From the NCBI GenBank assembly GCA_910587285.1, contig CAJULM010000029.1, forward strand, positions 1-35,237: a stretch of DNA of 35,237 nt, read 5' to 3'. The DNA is from an uncultured Oscillospiraceae bacterium (GTDB lineage: Bacteria > Bacillota > Clostridia > Oscillospirales > Oscillospiraceae). Of the stretch, positions 14,082 through 22,375 are shown one piece after another; position 1 is the stretch's first letter; every line of letters starts with the position of its first letter. A program made the translations under genes and the position numbers. The notes beneath the pieces were generated by a model. That model searched no databases. It was not told the DNA's origin and saw only the letters and a program-made list of their open reading frames with translations.

Positions 14082-15578
14082 TCACAGTCCGTACAGATCG
14101 GCGTACTTCTTTTCCAGATACTCCGCAAATACCGCGGGGTCGAACTCGCCGCAGGCATTTTTCACCACATCGGCGGGCTCCAGCAGGCCGCCGAACTGGT
14201 GGACCTTCTCCCCCAGCCAGCCGGACACGCCGGACAGGTCCCCCCGGGAGACGGGCCCCCACACGTCCATCTCCCCCTCCATGTTCTTCAGCATCTGAGC
14301 GCCGTAGGCGCTGCCCAGAGCATAAGAGGGAAAGTATCCGAAGGCTCCCCCCGACCAGTGGCTGTCCTGGAGGCAGCCGCTGCGGTCGTCGGGCACCTCA
14401 ATCCCCAGGTACTCCTTATACAGCCGGTTCCAGGCGGCAGGCACGTCCGCCACCGCCAGCGTGCCGCCGATGAGCTGCTTTTCAATCTCGTAGCGCACCA
14501 TGACATGGAGGCAATAGGTCAGCTCGTCCGCCTCGGTGCGAATGAGGGAGGGCTGGACCTTATTCACCGCCCGATAGAACTGCTCGGCGGTCACGTCGGA
14601 CAGCTGCTCCGGGAAGAACTCCTTCATCTTGGGGAAAATGGCCCGGATGAAGGGCAGGGAGCGGCCGATGAGGTTCTCATAAAACCGGGACTGGCTCTCA
14701 TGGACTCCCATGGACACGCCGCCCGCCAGGCAGGTGTACTGCACCTCATCGCAGATGCCCAGCTCGTACTTGGCGTGGCCGCCCTCGTGAATGACGGAGT
14801 ACATGGAATTGCCCACATCCTCCTCATGGTAATGGGTGGTGATGCGCACGTCCTTGTTGTTGAACTCCAGGGTATAGGGGTGCTCCGTCTCGCCGATGCC
14901 GCAGTGGGCCCGGTCCAGCCCCAGCACCTCCATGAGATAGTCGGAGAATTTCCGCTGGCTCTCCGCGGGGTAGCGCCGCCGCAGGAAGGAATCATCGGGC
15001 TGCTCCTTCTCCATCACGGCCCGGAGCAGGGGGACGATGCGCCCCCGCAGGGTGGAGAAGAACTGGTCCAGATAGGCCATATCCACCCCCCGCTCGTACT
15101 CGTTGAGCAGGGCGTCATAGGGCAGCTTCGTGCTGTCGTAGTAGCCTGCGAACTTGACGTTGAAGGCCACCAGCTTCTCCAGCACCGGGCGGAACAGTTC
15201 AAAATCGTCCCGCTCCTTGGCCCGGTGCCACACGTCGCTGGCCTCATTGGTGAGCACCGCGTACTCCATATATTCATCCGCCGGTATGCGGGTGAGCTGA
15301 GCGTAGGACCGGCGCAGCTCCTCCACCTGGCGGCAGCGGAGCTGGTCCAGCTCGTCCTTGCGCTCCCACAAAAAGTCCAGAAGCCGCCCCACCTCGGGGG
15401 CGGAGAACAGCTTGTGCCGCTCCCCGGCCAGAATGCCCAGGGCCACCCCCCGGCCCTCGGCGGTGTCCTTGGGGGCCACGGTGGTGCCGTCCAGGTACAG
15501 GGCGGAGTCCGCCGCCTGATAGGCGTATAGCTTTTTTTGCAGTTCGGCCAGCTTGGCCAGCGCTTCCTTTTGTTCCAT
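14082..15578 (-). CDS. Metallocarboxypeptidase, M32 (Taq) family
   Basis: It removes amino acids from peptide C-termini in the cytoplasm. The zinc motif HEGGH is at 264-268 (SVIHEGGHAKYELGI), with the third ligand glutamate expected in VHESQSRFYEN about 25 residues later. The family motif DVRITTHYHEEDVGNSMYSV precedes it, and length (498) is typical. With the adjacent peptide importer it could recycle imported peptides, though they are separate transcripts. The start at 15578 has GAGG nine bases upstream and lies under a promoter overlapping a parS-like palindrome. Confidence 0.95.
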   Translation of the reverse strand: MEQKEALAKLAELQKKLYAYQAADSALYLDGTTVAPKDTAEGRGVALGILAGERHKLFSAPEVGRLLDFLWERKDELDQLRCRQVEELRRSYAQLTRIPADEYMEYAVLTNEASDVWHRAKERDDFELFRPVLEKLVAFNVKFAGYYDSTKLPYDALLNEYERGVDMAYLDQFFSTLRGRIVPLLRAVMEKEQPDDSFLRRRYPAESQRKFSDYLMEVLGLDRAHCGIGETEHPYTLEFNNKDVRITTHYHEEDVGNSMYSVIHEGGHAKYELGICDEVQYTCLAGGVSMGVHESQSRFYENLIGRSLPFIRAIFPKMKEFFPEQLSDVTAEQFYRAVNKVQPSLIRTEADELTYCLHVMVRYEIEKQLIGGTLAVADVPAAWNRLYKEYLGIEVPDDRSGCLQDSHWSGGAFGYFPSYALGSAYGAQMLKNMEGEMDVWGPVSRGDLSGVSGWLGEKVHQFGGLLEPADVVKNACGEFDPAVFAEYLEKKYADLYGL

Positions 15579-15603
15579 GTTGTATGCCTCATTTCTTTGC
15601 GTA

Positions 15604-15632
15604 TTTATAGAACTGACGTTTCACGTGAAACA
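15604..15632 (-). promoter_or_regulatory. Probable promoter of the M32 carboxypeptidase gene
   Basis: On the minus strand TATAAA (15604-15609) lies 17 bases after a weak -35 TGTTTC (15627-15632). The spacer contains AACGTCAGTTCTAT, the same block found in the uvrB promoter, and the -35 region is part of a long palindrome, so a DNA-binding protein could occlude it. Confidence 0.5.
15617..15632. promoter_or_regulatory. parS: parS-like palindrome (Spo0J/ParB site candidate)
   Basis: Read on the minus strand, TGTTTCACGTGAAACG matches 15 of 16 positions of the Firmicutes parS consensus TGTTNCACGTGAAACA. Flanking ACTGA and TCAGT extend the dyad symmetry to 26 bases with a single mismatched pair. 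Spo0J/ParB binds such sites near the replication origin to load SMC. The yabM-N-O type cluster and rRNA gene in the same window are origin-proximal in B. subtilis, which supports the reading; an operator for the adjacent promoter is the main alternative. Confidence 0.6.
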
Positions 15633-15641
15633 TCAGTCGGA

Positions 15642-15953
15642 TCAGACTCGGTCCGGCGCATCCCCAGTGAACGCGACGCCGGTCTCCTCTGCCAGAGCTC
15701 GGGCCAGCGCCGCGCCAGCCTCGCTCAGCCCTGCGTCCTCAATCACCACCGCGCCCCACCACAGCCCTGAGCGCTCCAGCCACAGCGCGGCCTTCACCGC
15801 CTGCTCCAACCCTTCGCCGTCTCCCCGGGCGTCGATCACAATGCGCCCGGCGCAGCCCCCTGGCAGCACCAGCGCCCCCAGCACCAGCCAGCCCACGCTC
15901 ACCATGCCGAACGCCGCCAGCAAAACTGCGATAAATTGAACCATCTGCGTCAT
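15642..15953 (-). CDS. Small membrane-anchored hypothetical protein
   Basis: A 103-residue protein with one N-terminal membrane helix (FIAVLLAAFGMVSVGWLVLG) and an alanine/glycine-rich cytoplasmic or external domain with RIVIDARGDGEGLEQAVKAA. I recognise no family. AGGAGGTGG lies five bases upstream of the ATG, so translation is well supported. It sits between the histidine phosphatase and the M32 promoter on the same strand. Confidence 0.7.
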   Translation of the reverse strand: MTQMVQFIAVLLAAFGMVSVGWLVLGALVLPGGCAGRIVIDARGDGEGLEQAVKAALWLERSGLWWGAVVIEDAGLSEAGAALARALAEETGVAFTGDAPDRV

Positions 15954-15997
15954 TTCGCCACCTCCTGGGCCATTCTATGGCCGAAGGCGCGTTTTTG

Positions 15998-16585
15998 TCA
16001 TCGGTTGAAACACACCAGCTCCGCCCCGTTTTCATCCGCCCGAATCGCGGAATAGGTCCCGTAGCGGAAAAACCAGCCGTGCTGAAGCAGGTTCTTCTCC
16101 TCAATCAGCCCCAGATGGTACAGCACCAGGGACAGAGAGCCGTTGTGGGCCACCAGCAGGGTATCCTCCCCCCCGCGCACCAGTTCGTCCACGCAGCTCC
16201 CCACCCGCCGGAGCATCTGGGCCGGGCTCTCTCCGGCGGGCGGGGTAGTGTGGAACCAATCGGCCAGCAGATGGCCCACCAGCTCGCCGCACAGCTTTTC
16301 CGCCTTGGCCCACGTCAAGTCCTCCAGCGCCCCCATGTCCTGCTCCCGCAGAGCAGGGGCGGGCTCCACCAATATCCCCCGCCCCTCTACGCAAATCTGG
16401 GCGGTGTCCCAAGCGCGGCTCAGATCGCTGGATACGCAGCGGGTGAATGTCACCTCCCGCAGCTTGTCCGCCGCCTGCCGGGCCTGCTCCCGGCCCAGTT
16501 GGGTGAGCGGATGGTCCCGCAACCCAAAAAACAACTGCTTTTCATTGCCGGTGGACTGGCCGTGGCGGACCAGGTAGAAATACAT
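15998..16585 (-). CDS. Histidine phosphatase family protein (phosphoglycerate mutase-like)
   Basis: The N-terminal YLVRHGQSTGN is the RHG motif carrying the phosphorylated histidine. The second catalytic histidine is in LLVAHNGSLSLVLYHLG, and arginine and glutamate contacts are in SSDLSRAWDTA and LREQDMGALEDLTW. Members of this branch dephosphorylate small phosphate esters (phosphoglycerate, alpha-ribazole phosphate, others); the substrate cannot be chosen. The start at 16585 (MYFYLVRHG) is preferred because AAGGA lies just upstream; an ATG eight codons earlier would put that site inside the gene. A GC-rich repeat precedes it. Confidence 0.9.
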   Translation of the reverse strand: MYFYLVRHGQSTGNEKQLFFGLRDHPLTQLGREQARQAADKLREVTFTRCVSSDLSRAWDTAQICVEGRGILVEPAPALREQDMGALEDLTWAKAEKLCGELVGHLLADWFHTTPPAGESPAQMLRRVGSCVDELVRGGEDTLLVAHNGSLSLVLYHLGLIEEKNLLQHGWFFRYGTYSAIRADENGAELVCFNR

Positions 16586-16599
16586 AGGAATTCCTTCTT

Positions 16600-16723
16600 T
16601 CTTTGTCACGCTGCGAAGCGGCTGGACGCTCCGTCTCGGACAAAACCCGGCCCAACTTCGTTGGCCCTGGGCTTTTCTCCTCGCTCCGATTCAAGCTTCC
16701 TCACTGTCCGCTTCTCCGCGCTT
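16600..16723 (-). repeat. GC-rich structured intergenic repeat, copy A
   Basis: Begins directly after the stop codon of the membrane protein gene and ends at the ribosome binding site of the histidine phosphatase gene. Read on the minus strand it contains, in order, AAGCGCG, GGAGCGAGG, a GGCC-rich hairpin, CCGAGACGGAG and GCGTGACAA. The same blocks occur in the same order and orientation upstream of nadE (copy B). Confidence 0.55.
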
Positions 16724-17212
16724 CTAAAACAGATTGACGACCCCGTAGGTCAAAACGCTGATGGCCGCGCCCGCGACCAGCACGCCCGCCACCACCGACG
16801 GAATCGCCTTGCGCAGCGGCATATCCAAAAAGGCCGCCGCCAGCGATCCCGTCCACGCCCCGGTTCCGGGCAGGGGAATGGCCACAAAAACGGCCAGGCC
16901 CAGGTACTTGTACTTGTTCACCCGCCGCCCCTTCAGATGAGCCTTCCGCTCCAGGGCGTCCACCATGCGGTTTAGCCTGGGAATCCGCCGGCGCATCCAC
17001 TGGAAAATCCGGCGGATATAGACGATGATAAACGGCACGGGGATCAAATTGCCAATGACGGCGGCCAAAAACGCCGCCCACACCGGCAGACCCACGCCCA
17101 CGCCGAAGGGGATTCCCCCCCGCAGCTCCACCACCGGCACCATGGACACCAGCACCGTGAGCAGAAACTCCCCCGAAAAGGTCTCTGTCAGCCATTGTAG
17201 ATTCAATTCCAT
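16724..17212 (-). CDS. Small multidrug export family membrane protein (COG2426)
   Basis: A 162-residue membrane protein with helices near the N-terminus (LLTVLVSMVPVVELRGGIPF), VWAAFLAAVIGNLIPVPFII, YLGLAVFVAIPLPGTGAWTG and the C-terminal AGVLVAGAAISVLTYGVV. The motifs VPVVELRGGIPFG and IPLPGTGAWTG are typical of the Sm_multidrug_ex family (PF06695, from memory). Despite the name, export activity is not established for most members. It starts seven bases beyond uvrA's stop and may be co-transcribed with uvrA. Confidence 0.88.
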   Translation of the reverse strand: MELNLQWLTETFSGEFLLTVLVSMVPVVELRGGIPFGVGVGLPVWAAFLAAVIGNLIPVPFIIVYIRRIFQWMRRRIPRLNRMVDALERKAHLKGRRVNKYKYLGLAVFVAIPLPGTGAWTGSLAAAFLDMPLRKAIPSVVAGVLVAGAAISVLTYGVVNLF

Positions 17213-17219
17213 CGGGTCC

Positions 17220-20054
17220 TCAGCTCGTTTCCAAAACAGTTTTCAGGTATTTGCCCGTGTAGCTTTCAGGGTGGCGGGCCACTTCCTCCGGCGTGCCCGT
17301 GCAGACAATGGTTCCGCCGCCGGAGCCCCCCTCCGGGCCCAGGTCGATAAGATAATCCGCCGTCTTGATCACGTCGAGGTTGTGCTCGATGACCACCACC
17401 GTATTCCCCTTGTCCACAAACCGCTGGAGCACCTCCACCAGCTGATGGACGTCGGCGGTGTGCAGTCCGGTGGTGGGCTCGTCCAGGATATACACCGTGG
17501 AGCCGGTGGACTGCTTGGACAACTCGGTGGCCAGCTTCACCCGCTGAGCCTCGCCGCCGGACAGGGTGGTGGACGGCTGGCCCAGCTTCACATAGCCCAG
17601 GCCCACGTCCTTCAGGGTCTTCACCCGGTTGTAGAGCCGGGGCAGATTTTCAAAGAAGGGCAGGGCCTCGTCCACCGTCATCTCCAGCACCTCGTGGATG
17701 TTCTTGCCCTTGTAGCGCACCTCCAAGGTCTCCCGGTTGTAGCGCTTGCCCTTGCACACCTCGCAGGGTACGTAGATGTCGGGCAGGAAGTGCATCTCGA
17801 TTTTCAGCAGGCCGTCCCCGGAGCAGGCCTCGCACCGCCCGCCCCGGACGTTGAAGGAGAACCGGCCTGGGCCGTAGCCCCGGGTCTTGGCGTCCTGGGT
17901 GGAGGCAAACAGCTCCCGGATGTCGTTAAAAAGTCCCGTGTAGGTGGCGGGGTTGGAGCGGGGGGTGCGGCCGATGGGGGACTGGTCGATGGCGATGACC
18001 TTGTCCAGATGCTCGATGCCGTCCATCCCGTCGTGCTTGCCGGGGCGGGCCTTGGTGCGGTTGAGCTCCGCGCCCAGGCGTTTATACAAAATCTCGTTCA
18101 CCAGGGAGGACTTGCCCGAGCCGGACACCCCTGTCACCGCGATAAACGTCCCCAGGGGAAAATCCACGTCAATGTGCCGCAGGTTGTTCTCCGCCGCTCC
18201 CCGGACGGTGAGGGTGTGTCCGTTCCCCTGCCGCCGCTCCGTGGGGACGGGCACCTTCTTCCGCCCCGCCAGGTAGTCTCCGGTGACGGAGCCGGGGGTG
18301 TTCATCACCTCCTGGGCGGTGCCGCAGGCCACCACCTGTCCCCCGTGCACTCCCGCGCCGGGGCCGATGTCCACGATATAGTCGGCGGCGCGCATGGTGT
18401 CCTCGTCGTGCTCCACCACGATCAGGGTATTGCCCAGATCCCGCAGGTGCTTCAGAGTGCCCAGCAGCAGGTCGTTGTCCCGCTGGTGGAGGCCGATGGA
18501 GGGCTCGTCCAAAATATACAGCACCCCCATCAGGGAGGAGCCGATCTGGGTCGCCAAGCGGATGCGCTGGCTCTCGCCGCCGGACAGGGTACCCGCCTGG
18601 CGGGTCAGGGTGAGGTATTGCAGGCCCACCGACTTCAAAAAGCCCAGCCTGGCGTGAATCTCCTTCAAAATTTGGTCGGCGATCATGCTCTGGGTCTCGG
18701 TAAGGGTGATAGTGTCCAAAAAGGCCAGGGCCTCGTCCACCGGCTTTTCGCAGAAATCGTGGATGGAGCTGCCCCCCACGGTGACGGCCAGGGCCTCCCG
18801 CTTCAGCCGCCGCCCCCGGCACTCCGGGCAGGGGCACTCGCTCATGCACTCCTCAATCTCCCGCTTCATGGCGTCGGACTGAGTCTCCCGGTAGCGGCGC
18901 TCCAGGTTGTTCACAATGCCCTCAAAGGGCTGGTACAGGGTGCCCTTTCCCCGGGGCTGGTCGTAGTTCAGGGTGAGCTTCTCCCCCTTTGTGCCGTACA
19001 AAATGATGTCCATCACCTCGTCGGACAGCTTCTCCACCGGGTCGGTGAGCTTGAAGCGGTACTTCTTGGCCAGAGCGTCGAAGTACATCCGAGAGATGCC
19101 GTCGGACTTGATGTGGTTCCAGCCGGAGGCGCAGATGGCCCCCTCTAAAATGGACAGGGAGCGGTTGGGGAGGATGCGGTCCGGGTCCACCTTGAGCTGG
19201 GCCCCCAGGCCGGTGCAGGCGGGGCAGGCTCCGTAGGGATTGTTGAAGGAGAACATCCGGGGGGTGAGCTCCTCGATAGACACCCCGCAGTCCTCGCAGG
19301 CGTAGTTCTGGGAGAATAGGATATCCCGCTCCTCGTCCCCCAGCACGTTGATGACAACGATGCCGCCGGACAGGTTGGAGGCGGTCTCCACGCTGTCGGT
19401 AAGCCGCCGGGCCACGTCCTCCCGGATCACCAGCCGGTCCACCACCACCTCGATGGAGTGCTTTTTGTTCTTGTCCAGCTTGATCTCCTCGGTGAGATCA
19501 TATAAGGAGCCGTCCGCCCGGACACGGACATAGCCTGATTTCCGGGCGTCCTCGAACACCTTGGCGTGCTCGCCCTTCTTTCCCCGGATGACGGGGGCCA
19601 GCACCTGGACACGGGTGGCCTCGGGCAGCGTCATCACCTGGTCGATGATCTGGTCAATGGTCTGCTGCTTGATCTCCTTGCCGCAGATGGGGCAGTGTGG
19701 GGTGCCGACGCGCGCCCATAGCAGACGGAGGTAATCGTAGATTTCCGTGACGGTGCCCACGGTGGACCGGGGATTTTTGGAGGTGGTCTTCTGGTCGATG
19801 GAGATGGCTGGGCTGAGTCCCTCGATATAGTCCACGTCAGGCTTCTCCATCTGGCCCAGAAACATCCGGGCATAGGAGGACAGGGACTCCACATACCGGC
19901 GCTGCCCCTCGGCGTACAGCGTCTCAAAGGCCAGGGAGGACTTGCCCGACCCGGACAGCCCGGTAAGCACCACCAGCTTGTCCCGTGGTATTTCCACATC
20001 AATATTTTTCAGGTTATTCTCTCTTGCGCCTTTGATGACGATCTTATCCTGCAT
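17220..20054 (-). CDS. uvrA: Excinuclease ABC subunit A
   Basis: UvrA finds bulky DNA damage and loads UvrB in nucleotide excision repair. Both ATPase halves are visible: Walker A GLSGSGKSSLAF and GVSGSGKSSLVNEI, signatures LSGGESQRIRLATQIGSS and LSGGEAQRVKLATEL, Walker B LYILDEPSIGLHQRD and VYILDEPTTGLHTADV. Zinc-finger cysteines are in CEDCG...CPAC and CEACSGDG...CEVCKGK. Length ~944 is normal. The start at 20054 (MQDKIVIKGAREN) is the usual UvrA N-terminus and has AAGGAG upstream. A consensus-like promoter lies 45 bases further. uvrB is on the same strand ~3.5 kb upstream, not adjacent. Confidence 0.98.
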   Translation of the reverse strand: MQDKIVIKGARENNLKNIDVEIPRDKLVVLTGLSGSGKSSLAFETLYAEGQRRYVESLSSYARMFLGQMEKPDVDYIEGLSPAISIDQKTTSKNPRSTVGTVTEIYDYLRLLWARVGTPHCPICGKEIKQQTIDQIIDQVMTLPEATRVQVLAPVIRGKKGEHAKVFEDARKSGYVRVRADGSLYDLTEEIKLDKNKKHSIEVVVDRLVIREDVARRLTDSVETASNLSGGIVVINVLGDEERDILFSQNYACEDCGVSIEELTPRMFSFNNPYGACPACTGLGAQLKVDPDRILPNRSLSILEGAICASGWNHIKSDGISRMYFDALAKKYRFKLTDPVEKLSDEVMDIILYGTKGEKLTLNYDQPRGKGTLYQPFEGIVNNLERRYRETQSDAMKREIEECMSECPCPECRGRRLKREALAVTVGGSSIHDFCEKPVDEALAFLDTITLTETQSMIADQILKEIHARLGFLKSVGLQYLTLTRQAGTLSGGESQRIRLATQIGSSLMGVLYILDEPSIGLHQRDNDLLLGTLKHLRDLGNTLIVVEHDEDTMRAADYIVDIGPGAGVHGGQVVACGTAQEVMNTPGSVTGDYLAGRKKVPVPTERRQGNGHTLTVRGAAENNLRHIDVDFPLGTFIAVTGVSGSGKSSLVNEILYKRLGAELNRTKARPGKHDGMDGIEHLDKVIAIDQSPIGRTPRSNPATYTGLFNDIRELFASTQDAKTRGYGPGRFSFNVRGGRCEACSGDGLLKIEMHFLPDIYVPCEVCKGKRYNRETLEVRYKGKNIHEVLEMTVDEALPFFENLPRLYNRVKTLKDVGLGYVKLGQPSTTLSGGEAQRVKLATELSKQSTGSTVYILDEPTTGLHTADVHQLVEVLQRFVDKGNTVVVIEHNLDVIKTADYLIDLGPEGGSGGGTIVCTGTPEEVARHPESYTGKYLKTVLETS

Positions 20055-20098
20055 GGGTGTGCTTCTCCTTGTCTGTTCAAGATTTGGTCCCAAATAAT

Positions 20099-20127
20099 AG
20101 AATAATGAAACGGATTTTTAATGTCAA
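20099..20127 (-). promoter_or_regulatory. uvrA promoter
   Basis: On the minus strand TTGACA (20122-20127) and TATTCT (20099-20104) are separated by 17 bases. I see no clear GAAC-N4-GTTC SOS box here. Confidence 0.65.
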
Positions 20128-20163
20128 GTCAAATTTTTAAAACTTTTTCAGCCGTTCCTCTGT

Positions 20164-20511
20164 TCACCGCAGAATGGCGTTCCAGGGCTGGAAAATCAAC
20201 AGCAGCGCGCATACCAGCACCACCACGGCTTCCCAAATCACCCCGGCGGTGAGCAGCACCTTCACCGACAGCAGACCGTACCGCTTCCAACCGTCAAAGC
20301 CGCTGATATACCCCTTATCCATCCGGCCCGTGGCCTTCCACTTGGCCCGGATAAACAGCAGCAGCGCCAAAAAACCCGCGTTACAGGCCAGCAGAATGGC
20401 CGCCACCGTGGTCAGCGCCATACCCAGCCAGGGCAAGAGGAACGCCAGAGCGATCATCACAATCCACACCGGCCACAGCAGGAAAATGAAAAACAGGGAT
20501 ACAAACGCCAT
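20164..20511 (-). CDS. Hypothetical three-helix membrane protein
   Basis: A 115-residue protein with about three to four hydrophobic helices (VSLFFIFLLWPVWIVMIAL, LTTVAAILLACNAGFLALLL and WEAVVVLVCALLLIF) around a central polar loop RAKWKATGRMDKGYISGFDG. No family recognised. AAGGAG lies ~9 bases before the ATG, and the gene follows the YjbR gene by 27 bases, so it is likely in the same transcript. Confidence 0.7.
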   Translation of the reverse strand: MAFVSLFFIFLLWPVWIVMIALAFLLPWLGMALTTVAAILLACNAGFLALLLFIRAKWKATGRMDKGYISGFDGWKRYGLLSVKVLLTAGVIWEAVVVLVCALLLIFQPWNAILR

Positions 20512-20538
20512 AAAGCATACTCCTTTCTCAACCGGCGA

Positions 20539-20919
20539 TCACTCCGCCGCTAACTCCCGCTGAACGTATTTGGGTAGCTTGGACACCACCAGCCCGTAGG
20601 ACATATCGCACAGGTCCCGCAGCACCACGTCGGGCAGGTCCCCGTCCAGCAGGGCGGACACCCACAGCCTTTTATCGCTGTAGTAGCCGGGGAGTATGTC
20701 CGGATACTGCTCCCGGAACGCCTCGGCCAGCCGGGGGTCGCACTTCAGGTTCACCATGTCGTGGTTGCTGTAGCGCCCATCCGTTACCTCCCCTGTGGAA
20801 AATACGGCGGCAAACATCTTGCCCCGCACCATGTAGCGGTGCCACCCCCACTCCGGCTTGTAATCCTTTTCCGCCCCTGGCTTGTCCAGCAGATATTCGT
20901 CCAGCCATTTATATTTCAT
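20539..20919 (-). CDS. MmcQ/YjbR family protein
   Basis: A 126-residue protein of the MmcQ/YjbR (CyaY-like fold) family: EWGWHRYMVRGKMFAAVF followed by MVNLKCDPRLAEAFREQYP, a YYSDKRLWVSALLDG core and a C-terminal helix LCDMSYGLVVSKLPKYVQ. The family is often called DNA-binding but has no firm biochemical role. AGGAGG lies eight bases before the start. It is 15 bases from the M28 peptidase gene. Confidence 0.88.
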   Translation of the reverse strand: MKYKWLDEYLLDKPGAEKDYKPEWGWHRYMVRGKMFAAVFSTGEVTDGRYSNHDMVNLKCDPRLAEAFREQYPDILPGYYSDKRLWVSALLDGDLPDVVLRDLCDMSYGLVVSKLPKYVQRELAAE

Positions 20920-20934
20920 ACCCTTGTCCTCCTG

Positions 20935-21867
20935 TCAGTTCAGCTTGGCAAGATACCGCAGCGCTCCGTCCCGCAGCAAAGTAAGATTGTCCTCGTCCAA
21001 CACCGTGTCCTTATTAGTGTGGATGCGGTCCATGTAGTAACCCACCACGCGCTTGTGCTTCAGCGCGCACACGCCCGCGCCCCTCTTGAAACTCGCGTTG
21101 TCGGAGGGGTAGAACCCGAACCCCCGCACCACCTGCACGTCCTTGTCTCCGGCGGGGAGGAAGGCGGCCTCCATGCGCTTCAGGGCGGCCTCATCCTTTT
21201 TCAGTTTCTTTTGGGAAAAGAACTGGATGGAGTTCCCGTCCCCCACGCAGTCGAAATTGAGCACGACGGTATTTTTCTTCACGCCCTTGTGTTTCTTCGC
21301 AAAGGCGGCGGAGCCGAACATCCCCTTCTCCTCATTGTCAAAAAAGACAAAGCACACCCGCTCCCGGTGTTCCGGCGGCAGAGCCAGGGCGGTCTCCACC
21401 AGGGTGAGCACGCCGCTGGTGTTGTCGTTGGCGGTGTGCCGGTTGGCAGGGCCGTCAACGATCCACCACATGAAAAACGCGCAGATGGCAATGCAGGAGA
21501 GCGGGGCCAGCCACCACGCCGCCGCACCGGGAACGAAGGCAAAAATGAGGCCCTCCACCACCCCCACCGCCAGGAACAGCGGCAGGACGATGAGCAGCTG
21601 GTAGAGCGCGAAGAAAAACGGGTTTCGGGGTGTGATGAAATTGGGAACAGGCAGAACAGCCTGGGTGTCGTAGTGGGCGGTGAGCAGCACCTTTGCCCCC
21701 TCCGGGTCGCCGGCCACTACGTTCCGGGCGGCGAAGCTCTCCTCCACCTGTGGGGCGTACCCCGCCGCCTCCAGCTCCCCACACAGCCAGGCGCGGAAAG
21801 CTTCCTTCTGTTTTCTGGATTTTCGCACCTGCATCTCACTCAGAATTTTTTTCGACTGTTCTGTCAT
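20935..21867 (-). CDS. M28-family zinc aminopeptidase with inserted membrane helices
   Basis: A 310-residue M28-type peptidase. Metal ligands are visible: His65 and Asp67 in LTAHYDTQ, Asp148 in NDNTSG, Glu179-Glu180 in FFDNEEKG, Asp206 or Asp210 in LNFDCVGDG and His283 in RIHTNKD. Between the first ligand and Asp148 lie two hydrophobic segments (~83-113 and ~118-137, including LLIVLPLFLAVGVVEGLIFA), so the catalytic domain should be attached to the membrane by a hairpin inserted into the fold. No signal peptide. Start has GGAGGG nine bases upstream. It lies five bases beyond the ybaK-type gene, in one operon. Confidence 0.88.
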   Translation of the reverse strand: MTEQSKKILSEMQVRKSRKQKEAFRAWLCGELEAAGYAPQVEESFAARNVVAGDPEGAKVLLTAHYDTQAVLPVPNFITPRNPFFFALYQLLIVLPLFLAVGVVEGLIFAFVPGAAAWWLAPLSCIAICAFFMWWIVDGPANRHTANDNTSGVLTLVETALALPPEHRERVCFVFFDNEEKGMFGSAAFAKKHKGVKKNTVVLNFDCVGDGNSIQFFSQKKLKKDEAALKRMEAAFLPAGDKDVQVVRGFGFYPSDNASFKRGAGVCALKHKRVVGYYMDRIHTNKDTVLDEDNLTLLRDGALRYLAKLN

Positions 21868-21872
21868 CTTTA

Positions 21873-22364
21873 CTATCCCTCCACAATGAGCTCCGCCGCC
21901 GTCCCGCCCACCAGCTCGATAAGTCGGCTGGGCTCAACCTCCACTTGACACCCCACCTTTCCGGCGGACACGAAGATGGTCTCCAGCTCCAGACAGCTCT
22001 CGTGGAACACGGTGGGGAACCGCTTCTTCATCCCCACCGGGGAGCAGCCCCCGTGGACGTAGCCTGTCAGGGGCAGCAGTTCTTTGGCTGGGAGCATGGA
22101 GACGGACTTCTCCCCCACCGCCTTGGCGGCTTTTTTCAGGTCCAGCGTGGCCGCCACGGGGATATCGAACACATAATATCCCCCGGAGGCCCCCTTCGCC
22201 ACCAGGGTCTTGAACACCGCCGCCGGGTCCTGCCCCAACAGCCGGGCCACGGTCACACCGTCGGGGACGGTCTCCCCCACCGGATAGACGTGGGGAGTGT
22301 AGGGAATCTTTTTCTGATCCAAAATGCGCATGACGTTGGTTTTTTCCTCTTTTTGTTTGGACAT
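21873..22364 (-). CDS. ybaK: Cys-tRNA(Pro)/Cys-tRNA(Cys) deacylase, YbaK/EbsC family
   Basis: It hydrolyses cysteine wrongly attached to tRNA(Pro). Family features are VYPVGETVPDGVTVARLLGQ, VFKTLVAKG with the conserved lysine, KKAAKAVGEKSVSML and the glycine-rich YVHGGCSPVGMKK loop. Length 163 is normal. The ATG at 22364 has AAGGTGAG seven bases upstream. The first ~12 codons occur again as a broken fragment at 22952-22986. Confidence 0.95.
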   Translation of the reverse strand: MSKQKEEKTNVMRILDQKKIPYTPHVYPVGETVPDGVTVARLLGQDPAAVFKTLVAKGASGGYYVFDIPVAATLDLKKAAKAVGEKSVSMLPAKELLPLTGYVHGGCSPVGMKKRFPTVFHESCLELETIFVSAGKVGCQVEVEPSRLIELVGGTAAELIVEG

Positions 22365-22375
22365 ATCAGCTCACC

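Noticed and set aside
17025..19148. 707-codon plus-strand frame opposite uvrA
   Set aside because: Low-complexity composition and complete overlap with uvrA; shadow frame.
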